Shown one piece after another: positions 19,543 through 26,106 of a DNA stretch of 39,196 bases (position 1 is the first letter of the stretch; every line of letters starts with the position of its first letter). The DNA lies in NCBI GenBank assembly GCA_944322275.1, contig CALUOV010000211.1, positions 1 through 39,196 of the forward strand, written 5' to 3'. The position numbers were made by a program, and so were the translations under genes. The notes beneath the pieces were generated by a model. It saw only the letters and a program-made list of their open reading frames with translations, was not told where the DNA came from and searched no databases. This DNA is from an uncultured Bacteroides sp. (GTDB lineage: Bacteria; Bacteroidota; Bacteroidia; Bacteroidales; Bacteroidaceae).

Positions 19543-21069
19543 ATGAAAACATTTCACTTAGTATGTACCTCTCTTATTGCGTCCCTGATGCTAGCCTCGT
19601 GCGGCACAGACCGAGGGCAGACTTATTATTTGGATGCAACGGCAGGCAACGATGCCAATCCTGGGACCAGCGCTGAAGCAGCCTGGCAAAGTTTGGACAA
19701 AGCCAATCAATTGGTCCTACGTGCCGGTGACAAACTTTTGCTGAAGCGTGGGGAAACTTTTCACGGTCAATTGGAAATAAGCGGCAAAGGAACCGCGACT
19801 GACCGAATTGTGATTGACGCTTACGGCGATGGTGAAAAGAATCCTTGCATCGTAGGCTATGACACTTCCCGTTATGCCGCTCGTGTTTACAACTCCGATT
19901 ATGTAACCATTCAGAATTTGGAGATAGTTAATACGGGTAAGGAACGCTTGGCCGGGCGTAGCGGACTGAAGATAGAATGTTCCGATTACGGCACGTCACA
20001 CAACATTCGGGTGAACGCCGTTACGGTTCGCGATGTCAACGGCTCGTTGGTGAAAGCCGAAGGTGGCGGTTGCGGTATTCTCATTGTCAATGGCGGACGG
20101 AAAGTCCCCTCTCGTTTCGATAGCCTGACGATTGAGAATTGTCACATCCTGCGTTGCGCGCGCAATGCCATGATATGGGGAGCGTATAGCGACCGTCGCA
20201 ACTGGTATCCCAGTCTGCACACGGTTGTACGCGGTAATCTGATAGAAGAAGTGCCGGGTGACGGTATTGTACCGATAGGTTGCGACAGCACATTGATAGA
20301 ATACAACGTCATGCGCAATTGTCCGGACATTTTGCCGCCTACGGAAGCTGCGGCAGGTATTTGGCCTTGGAGTTGCGACAATACGCTGATACAGTTCAAC
20401 GATGTGAGCGGACATAAGGCTCCGTGGGATGCGCAAGGGTATGATTGCGATTATAACTGTACCAATACCGTGATACAATACAATTATAGCCATGACAATT
20501 ACGGAGGGTTGGTGTTGATTTGCAATGCTGGGTCGCAGACTGACTATAGTTTGGGTAACATCGGTAGCATTGTCCGCTACAACATCAGCATCGGCGACGG
20601 CATCCGTCCTAAGGAGACACGTGCGGGTATGTTCTCGCCCGGTATTCATATTGGTGGGCCTACCAAAAATACATTGGTAGAGCATAACATTCTGCATGCG
20701 AATGTAAAACCGGATAAATCCATAGACCGTACCATGATTACTTCGGACAGTTGGGATGGCTATGCTGACAGTACCACGTTCCGTAAAAATGTATTCTATA
20801 CGCCGGAACGTAGCCGTTTCAACATGACGCAATCCACTCATAATTTGTTTGAGGGCAACTGGTATTTGGGACATTACGAACAATTGCCTGCCGATGAACA
20901 GAAACACACCACGTCCGCTTACTATGACAGGCAGGTATTGGCTGTGGATGCCAAAGGTTATGCCGGTTTGCGTCAGCTTATGAATGAGAAAATGGTAGGT
21001 GACAGCCTGCATTATTTTGTAGACCCTGCTGCCATTGAGGCCTTCTTCAAGGAGATGGAGTCGGAATAG
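19543..21069 (+). CDS. Right-handed parallel beta-helix lipoprotein, possible polysaccharide lyase or hydrolase
   Basis: The 508-residue protein has a lipoprotein signal (lipobox LASC, C20) and so is membrane anchored, facing the periplasm or the cell surface. The N-terminal block YYLDATAGNDANPGTSAEAAW, then LRAGDKLLLKRGETFHGQL, is the standard opening of pectate-lyase-like beta-helix proteins. Successive coils show short repeats with Asn ladders (YVTIQNLEI, NHNIRV-like, DSLTIENCHIL, NTLIQFNDV, NTVIQYNYS, NTLVEHNIL). I cannot assign it to a numbered carbohydrate-active family or identify its catalytic residues. Position between SusC/SusD pair 1 and the regulator suggests glycan depolymerisation. 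It is rich in Cys for a periplasmic protein (for example DCDYNCTN). Confidence 0.8.
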   Translation: MKTFHLVCTSLIASLMLASCGTDRGQTYYLDATAGNDANPGTSAEAAWQSLDKANQLVLRAGDKLLLKRGETFHGQLEISGKGTATDRIVIDAYGDGEKNPCIVGYDTSRYAARVYNSDYVTIQNLEIVNTGKERLAGRSGLKIECSDYGTSHNIRVNAVTVRDVNGSLVKAEGGGCGILIVNGGRKVPSRFDSLTIENCHILRCARNAMIWGAYSDRRNWYPSLHTVVRGNLIEEVPGDGIVPIGCDSTLIEYNVMRNCPDILPPTEAAAGIWPWSCDNTLIQFNDVSGHKAPWDAQGYDCDYNCTNTVIQYNYSHDNYGGLVLICNAGSQTDYSLGNIGSIVRYNISIGDGIRPKETRAGMFSPGIHIGGPTKNTLVEHNILHANVKPDKSIDRTMITSDSWDGYADSTTFRKNVFYTPERSRFNMTQSTHNLFEGNWYLGHYEQLPADEQKHTTSAYYDRQVLAVDAKGYAGLRQLMNEKMVGDSLHYFVDPAAIEAFFKEMESE

Positions 21070-21102
21070 TTTACATCTCTCATAGACATTACAGTCCTTC
21101 CC

Positions 21103-21188
21103 TGTTCTCCTTAACCAGGATTACAGTCCTTCTTAACAAGGACTCGAGTCCTTTAGTACTAGGACTGCAGTCCTGCTTAAGGAGGACT
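21103..21188 (+). repeat. 22-bp-period array of AGGACT/AGTCCT dyads
   Basis: AGTCCT occurs at 21125, 21147 and 21169, and AGGACT at 21139, 21161 and 21183, each exactly 22 bp apart. Degenerate copies (AGGATT at 21117, TGTTCT at 21103) extend the array to the left. Each unit is AGGACT, 2 variable bases, AGTCCT, 8 spacer bases. This yields perfect palindromes at 21138-21153 (16 bp) and 21161-21174 (14 bp). The spacers CCTTAACC, TCTTAACA, TTAGTACT and GCTTAAGG are similar and partly palindromic. RNA could form AGTCCT-loop-AGGACT hairpins in tandem. An extra AGTCCT at 21093 is out of phase. The array lies 24-119 bp after the beta-helix gene stop, with no T-tract. Confidence 0.85.
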
Positions 21189-21425
21189 GAGACTGGATGC
21201 GGCTAAAATCATTCCTTTATGAAATATAATGGGCTGATAGATTTGTATGTATCTCATTATTAGTGCATTGCCGTTTCATCGTCTTATGTGTGACATACCT
21301 TTTTATTATTTTGCGTTGAAGAAAAAATCGAAGTTGGAAAATATTATACAAATCAAGCTCTTTGATGAAAATCACTACTGTATCGTTAAAAATAGAGATT
21401 GGCCTTTTTGCTACAAAAGTGTGTA

Positions 21426-21455
21426 GGAGATCCTTCGCGTTGCTCAGGATAACAG
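21426..21455. repeat. Dispersed intergenic repeat-like sequence (ATCCTTCGC...CAGGAT)
   Basis: The segment resembles the widespread intergenic element that in other bacteria reads like ATCCTGAGCGAAGCGAAGGAT and whose chance translations contain VILSEAKDLL-like peptides; the minus-strand reading here is VILSNAKDLL. It has ATCCT and AGGAT arms. Recognition is from memory and copy number cannot be tested in one window. The rest of 21189-21570 is AT-rich and I see no gene in it. Confidence 0.4.
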
Positions 21456-21575
21456 AGCACAATGCAAGTAGTTCTTTTTGTTGAATTTATCTTCAGTTGA
21501 TTACTAAAAATCTTCCTTTAACTGGTAATTTATCATTTATTTGTGTTAATTTATTCGTTTTGGAAATTAATTTTC

Positions 21576-21583
21576 TATCTTTG
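21576..21583 (+). promoter_or_regulatory. Promoter box of the HTCS gene
   Basis: TATCTTTG matches TAnnTTTG exactly, 20 bp upstream of the ATG at 21604. A TTTG occurs at 21559-21562, but at a shorter spacing (13 bp) than usual. The implied leader is about 10-15 nt. Confidence 0.5.
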
Positions 21584-21603
21584 TCCACAAGAGATAGAAA
21601 ATT

Positions 21604-22887
21604 ATGAGTAGCTTCCTGAACTATATGGGATGGGTGTTAGGTTTACTTTTCTGGATGAGTCAGCCGGTGTGGGCGGCCGACAACTTGAATTTTAAACCGT
21701 TGAACATTTCGTCCGAATTGCCCACTAAAGAAATACGCAACTTGTATCAAGACCGGGAAGGGTATATCTGGATTTCTTCCTACAGTGGTTTGTTGCGCTA
21801 CGATGGTTATTCCTTCGTGGCTTATCACTCGTTGGATAAGGGTCAGGGACAGAATATGGATTGTTTTATTAACACGGTGACTGAAGACCTGGAGCATCGG
21901 ATGTGGATAGGCACCCAGTTCGGTCTGTACGTACTTGATAAAAAGACAGAGAAAATTCATAAAATATCGCTTTCGCCGTTGAGCACTTCCAATGTAGAGA
22001 CTTTGCTGACAGCTTCTAACGGGGATGTGTACATAGGTTGTAACAGAGGACTCTATCGGAAGAAAGCGGGGAGTGAAATTATAGAACAGTGTCGCGCATT
22101 GACAGACAGGTCGGCTGAAGCCATTGATGTAAAAGCCTTGATGGAAGATGACAGGGGATACATCTGGATAGGGACGTGGAGTCAAGGATTGATACGCTAT
22201 GATACGGAACGTGACTGTTATTATCATTATAAAGGATTGAACCCGCGTGACTCCTCGCATTCCTTGTTTCAAGACGACAAAGGAACAATCTGGATAGGAA
22301 CATGGCTTTATGGATTGTTGCGGCTGGAGAATCCCTACGACATGGAGCGTGTTTCCACCGTACGCTATATGCACGACAAGAACAATCCCCAAAGTCTGGC
22401 GGACAACATTATTTATACCATCACACAAGATCGCAACACAGGCAAGCTGTGGATAGGTTCACGGGGCGGACTCAGTGTGTTGGAGTCCGAGAAGAACGGG
22501 GGAATATTCACGAACTATCTGCCGGTAAATACTCCTCAGAAGCAATTGCTCTTTAACGAGGTAGATGCTTTGTTGTGCGACAAGAACGGACTTATGTGGG
22601 TCGGTATGTTGGGAGGAGGTATCTATACGGCCAATACGCATCGAGACCTCTTCTCCTACGATCCTTTGCCGCCTTTGCAGAAATTGTTACGGACGAGTTC
22701 CATACGTTGCATCTTCAAACTGGGAGAGGATGAGCTGTGGCTAGGTGTCAGAGGTTTTGGACTGGTATTCTACCATCCTAAGATGAGGCAAATCATTCCT
22801 TACAGTCAACATCCGGTATTTAAGGACCTGCCTTATATTTCTTGTGCGAACGACATTATCTATCGGGCGAAGACAGGGGAGTATTGA
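21604..22887 (+). CDS. HTCS N-terminal fragment: signal peptide and first half of the periplasmic propeller
   Basis: This 427-residue fragment has a signal peptide (MGWVLGLLFWMSQPVWA, cleavage near residue 24). A series of reg_prop-type propeller blades follows, recognisable by IRNLYQDREGYIWISSYSGLLRYDG, VTEDLEHRMWIGTQFGLYVLD, LMEDDRGYIWIGTWSQGLIRYD, LFQDDKGTIWIGTWLYGLLRLE and LLCDKNGLMWVGMLGGGIYTAN. In an intact HTCS these form the first of two seven-bladed propellers that bind a glycan fragment in the periplasm. Truncated at the TGA, the fragment would be exported but could not signal. It lies downstream of the beta-helix gene and upstream of susCD2, the usual place for a locus-specific activator. 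Confidence 0.8.
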   Translation: MSSFLNYMGWVLGLLFWMSQPVWAADNLNFKPLNISSELPTKEIRNLYQDREGYIWISSYSGLLRYDGYSFVAYHSLDKGQGQNMDCFINTVTEDLEHRMWIGTQFGLYVLDKKTEKIHKISLSPLSTSNVETLLTASNGDVYIGCNRGLYRKKAGSEIIEQCRALTDRSAEAIDVKALMEDDRGYIWIGTWSQGLIRYDTERDCYYHYKGLNPRDSSHSLFQDDKGTIWIGTWLYGLLRLENPYDMERVSTVRYMHDKNNPQSLADNIIYTITQDRNTGKLWIGSRGGLSVLESEKNGGIFTNYLPVNTPQKQLLFNEVDALLCDKNGLMWVGMLGGGIYTANTHRDLFSYDPLPPLQKLLRTSSIRCIFKLGEDELWLGVRGFGLVFYHPKMRQIIPYSQHPVFKDLPYISCANDIIYRAKTGEY

Positions 22888-25740
22888 GTGGCTACGTGGG
22901 ACGATGGCATTTGGTTTTATGATGGGAAAAAGGTCCGGTCGCTCAATATGGCGAACGAACCTAAGCTGACAGACTATTGTATTTATGCCTTGTCGGAGGA
23001 TAAAGAAGGCAATCTTTGGATAGGGGCCAGGAATGGCTTGTACATGATGAACTATCAGGAAAATGGTCGTGGAGAAATTCGCACCTTGAAAGAGTTGACA
23101 GGAGGAAAAGCGGATTTGCGCAGTCCGATATTTAAGATAGCCGAAGACAAAGAAGGGACTATCTGGGTGGCTACTCCCAATTCGGGCATTTGGAGGCTGA
23201 TGAAGGAGAAGCACTCGGCGATCTATACGGCCAAGCAATATACAGCCCATTTGCATAATTTTGATGCCACCGGTGCCATGATGATTTGTGCAGATAGTTA
23301 TGGCCGTATATGGGCAGGAGCCAATAGCAACCGTTTGAGCCTGTATGATGCCGTGCAGGATCGTTTTTTGTCGGCTTTTGAGGAAGATATTCAAGGGAAA
23401 GAGCTGGTGTCGTGTATCATTGAGGATAATCAGCGGTCATTGTGGGTCACGACCCATACTTTTCTTTATCATATTTCCGGCTCGTCTGCTCATTCGGATT
23501 CTCTTTCCATCGAAATGTACACGGCCGAAGACGGTTTGCAAAGCAATGGTTTCAATCGTAACGCTTGTTATAAAAGTGAGGATGGAACTCTGTACTTTGG
23601 AGGAACCGACGGATTGAACTATTTTAATCCCTCGAAGATTGTCAGCGGGCATAATTTATCGCCTATTGTTGTTACTGATTTTGAAATATATGGTTCTTCG
23701 GTACGCCGGTTATCGGATGAAGCGCAACATCGGCTGATGGATGCTCCATTGGGGTATGCACGCAATATTGTACTGTCACACGATCAGAATGACATCAGTA
23801 TCCACTTCTCGTTGCTGAACTATATCAATCCTCAATTGAACCGCTATACATATCGTTTGGAAGGGTATGACACGGATTGGATAGTGGCGGAATCCAATCG
23901 TCCCTTTGCTCATTACGGTAATCTTCCGGTGGGTAACTACTCCTTTCTGTTGAAGGGAGCAGACGGAAACGGAGTGTGGTCATCGGATGTATATACGCTT
24001 CACATACGAGTACTTCCGTCTCCTTGGCTTTCGGGTTGGGCCATTACGGGCTATGTATTGTTATTCCTTTTAATGCTAGGTTATATATATAAAGAGGTGA
24101 AAAGCCGTATCCGTTTGAGGCATGCGGTAGAGATTGCCCATATTCAGCAGCAAAAGCAAGAAGAGGTGAATCATGCTAAACTGCAGTTTTTTACCAATAT
24201 CACCCATGAACTACTGACGCCTTTGTCCATTATTTCCGCATCGGTGGATGAACTGAAGATGCAGTTTCCGGACAGAAAGGACTTGTTGCAGCAGATTTCG
24301 GACAATACTTTGCGGTTGACAAGGCTTATCCAACAAATATTGGAGTTCCGTAAGGTGGAGAATGCCAAGCTGAAGCTGAAAGTTTCGCAGGGAAACTTGT
24401 CCCGCTTCCTTCAGCACGAGGCACAGGCTTTTGAGCCTTTGGTGCGCAAAAAACAGCTGCACATTGCGTTAGAAGGCTTCGATACGGACTATACCGGTTA
24501 TTTTGACCCGGATAAATTGGATAAGATGGTGTACAATCTGCTTTCCAATGCGGCCAAATACACACCGGATGGTGGAACTATCACGTTAAAACAGATGTAT
24601 GACGCGGAGCGGAAAGATTTTATTTTCAGTCTCAACAATCCCGGAGATCCTATACCTGCGGACAAACAGGCGCATCTGTTCGAACGTTTCTATGAGGGGG
24701 AATATCGGAAATTCCATACGATTGGTACTGGCATAGGTCTTTCGTTGACTAAAGATTTGGTGAATTTGCATCATGGTAATATTTCCGTGCATTGCGATAA
24801 AGAGACTGGCAATACGTTTTGGGTGAGGTTACCTGTTGCGCGCGATGCTTATTCGGCCGATGAGGTGGATGACTCTCTGGGTATAGAGACAGAATCTATC
24901 GAGGAGTTTAGTGAAGTCCGACACGTGTCTGCTGCTCTTCCTGTTTCGCAAGCGGAAAAGAAGGATAACCAACCGATTTTGTTGTTGGTAGAAGATGAGG
25001 TGGAATTGCGCAAAAGCTTGGCACGTTTGTTGGCTCTCCATTATCGGGTGATAGAAGCGGACAATGGACAGACTGCTTTGAGGATGGCCAATGAGGGAAA
25101 CATTGATCTGGTCGTGTCGGATATCCGGATGCCGGTGATGGATGGGTTGACCTTATGTCGCCATTTGAAAGAGCAGTTCGAAACTCGTCATATTCCGGTC
25201 ATTTTGCTGACAGCCATGGTGAGTGAGGAAGATCAGATAAGAGGATATGAGGCGGAAGCTGACGCTTATGTGTGCAAGCCTGTTAATATCGCTATGCTGT
25301 ATGCACAGATAGAGAACAGTTTGCGCAAACGGGAGAAAGGTTCGGTTGATGCCCGCAAGGCATTGGTCTTTACAGCTAAGGACATTGACTATACATCAGA
25401 GGACGAAACATTCTTGCAGCGAGCGTTGGATTGTGTCAATACCCATCTGGCCGATTCATCTTTCGATGCTACAACCTTTATCAGTCAGATGGGTATGTCG
25501 CGTACCAATTTCTGCAATCGGTTAAAACGATTGACTGGTATGACTCCGGCTGCTTTCATCTCAAATGCACGTTTGCAGACAGCTCTTCTGGTATTACAGC
25601 AGACACCGCGTATTCGTATTGCCGATTTGGCGTATGCGGTAGGTTTCAATGATCCTAAGTATTTCACGCTCTGTTTTCGTAAGAAGTTCGGTCTTTCTCC
25701 GAGGGAGTACTTGCAACATCATCCTTCATCTCCTCAATAA
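22888..25740 (+). CDS. HTCS C-terminal fragment: rest of sensor, histidine kinase, receiver and AraC domain
   Basis: This 950-residue fragment starts at a GTG directly after the TGA; the first ATG is at 22948. It contains the remaining propeller blades (EDKEGNLWIGARNGLYMM, EDKEGTIWVATPNSGIWRL), a Y_Y_Y domain (about residues 290-375, RYTYRLEGYDTDW) and a membrane helix (about 382-402). The kinase has the H-box NITHELLTPLS with phosphoacceptor H440, and an ATPase domain with N550 (NLLSNAAKYTPDGG) and GTGIGLSLTKDL. The receiver (about 696-810) has phosphoacceptor D745 (VVSDIRMPVMDG). The AraC domain runs from about 842 to 945 and ends AYAVGFNDPKYFTLCFRKKFGLSPREYL. Catalytic residues are intact. 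Without a signal peptide, a reinitiated product would have an uncertain topology. Confidence 0.8.
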   Translation: MATWDDGIWFYDGKKVRSLNMANEPKLTDYCIYALSEDKEGNLWIGARNGLYMMNYQENGRGEIRTLKELTGGKADLRSPIFKIAEDKEGTIWVATPNSGIWRLMKEKHSAIYTAKQYTAHLHNFDATGAMMICADSYGRIWAGANSNRLSLYDAVQDRFLSAFEEDIQGKELVSCIIEDNQRSLWVTTHTFLYHISGSSAHSDSLSIEMYTAEDGLQSNGFNRNACYKSEDGTLYFGGTDGLNYFNPSKIVSGHNLSPIVVTDFEIYGSSVRRLSDEAQHRLMDAPLGYARNIVLSHDQNDISIHFSLLNYINPQLNRYTYRLEGYDTDWIVAESNRPFAHYGNLPVGNYSFLLKGADGNGVWSSDVYTLHIRVLPSPWLSGWAITGYVLLFLLMLGYIYKEVKSRIRLRHAVEIAHIQQQKQEEVNHAKLQFFTNITHELLTPLSIISASVDELKMQFPDRKDLLQQISDNTLRLTRLIQQILEFRKVENAKLKLKVSQGNLSRFLQHEAQAFEPLVRKKQLHIALEGFDTDYTGYFDPDKLDKMVYNLLSNAAKYTPDGGTITLKQMYDAERKDFIFSLNNPGDPIPADKQAHLFERFYEGEYRKFHTIGTGIGLSLTKDLVNLHHGNISVHCDKETGNTFWVRLPVARDAYSADEVDDSLGIETESIEEFSEVRHVSAALPVSQAEKKDNQPILLLVEDEVELRKSLARLLALHYRVIEADNGQTALRMANEGNIDLVVSDIRMPVMDGLTLCRHLKEQFETRHIPVILLTAMVSEEDQIRGYEAEADAYVCKPVNIAMLYAQIENSLRKREKGSVDARKALVFTAKDIDYTSEDETFLQRALDCVNTHLADSSFDATTFISQMGMSRTNFCNRLKRLTGMTPAAFISNARLQTALLVLQQTPRIRIADLAYAVGFNDPKYFTLCFRKKFGLSPREYLQHHPSSPQ

Positions 25741-25864
25741 TTAGGATGCGACCTCTTGTAGGTTTATATCAACAGCTCTTTTGCTTTGTTTTGAGATAAA
25801 GACACTTATATTTGGCGATATGTAATTTTAACATTGATAATATAACTTTAGTCTAATCGTTTTA

Positions 25865-25894
25865 TAGAATGCCTTAGAATGCCTTAAAATGGAT
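25865..25894 (+). repeat. 10-bp-period direct repeat upstream of susC2, candidate regulator site
   Basis: TAGAATGCCT occurs twice back to back (25865-25874 and 25875-25884), followed by a related unit TAAAATGGAT (25885-25894, 7 of 10 matching). A period of one helical turn places each copy on the same DNA face, as expected for an AraC-type DNA-binding dimer. It lies about 140 bp upstream of the candidate -7 box of susC2. Assignment to the HTCS is inference from position. Confidence 0.45.
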
Positions 25895-25946
25895 TCTTTT
25901 TCTATGGCGTTCCCGAAAATCAAAGAATCTGAGCTTAATCAAGCTC

Positions 25947-25971
25947 AAAACGTTGTTCCAGGCGTTTTTTT
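25947..25971 (+). terminator. Weak candidate terminator after the HTCS gene
   Basis: AAAACG (25947-25952) pairs with CGTTTT (25963-25968) across a 10-nt loop and runs into further T residues. Immediately upstream is a second small hairpin, TGAGCTT (25930-25936) with AAGCTCA (25941-25947). Both stems are short. Otherwise the gap 25741-26106 holds only the 10-bp repeat and the susC2 promoter box. Confidence 0.3.
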
Positions 25972-26028
25972 GGACGAATTTGCCCTATTTGCGGACGAAA
26001 GGCGTGGCTTTTTGTAATAGCTTTGTCA

Positions 26029-26036
26029 TATTTTTG
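26029..26036 (+). promoter_or_regulatory. Candidate promoter box of SusC/SusD pair 2
   Basis: TATTTTTG matches TAnnTTTG exactly and lies 70 bp upstream of the susC2 ATG. A second match, TAGCTTTG at 26018-26025, overlaps the same region, so the true start site cannot be decided by eye. Neither has a well-placed TTTG -33 element, which fits a promoter that needs an activator. Confidence 0.45.
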
Positions 26037-26106
26037 CCAAGCAAATCACTATGGACTTGCACTGGGAGATATTACAACCTTTTATAAACTATTTAAAATT
26101 TAATTT

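Larger units (their letters stand above)
21604..25740 (+). pseudogene. Hybrid two-component system regulator interrupted by an in-frame TGA
   Basis: The two open frames 21604-22887 and 22888-25740 are in the same reading frame and separated only by TGA at 22885-22887. Together they encode one normal HTCS of about 1378 codons: signal peptide, beta-propeller sensor, Y_Y_Y domain, membrane helix, histidine kinase, receiver and AraC-type DNA-binding domain. The context GEY-stop-VATWDDGIWFYDG fits the propeller pattern W-(V/I)-x-T-W-x-x-G-(I/L), so the stop most simply replaces a Trp codon (TGG to TGA, one base). TGA ends other intact genes here (dxs, nuoB, nuoCD), so it is a real stop. A sequencing error remains possible. 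Confidence 0.75.

Noticed and set aside
19996..21012. Minus-strand open frame of 338 codons
   Set aside because: Antisense to the beta-helix gene, with no recognisable motif and no promoter; the sense frame has a signal peptide and a clear repeat pattern.
21103..21188. CRISPR array
   Set aside because: The 22-bp step is made of palindromic arms with 8-bp spacers. There are no unique 30-bp spacers and no cas genes nearby.
22885..22887. TGA recoded as selenocysteine or tryptophan
   Set aside because: TGA terminates other intact genes in the window, no SECIS-like structure is apparent, and the position is a structural propeller residue, not a redox site.
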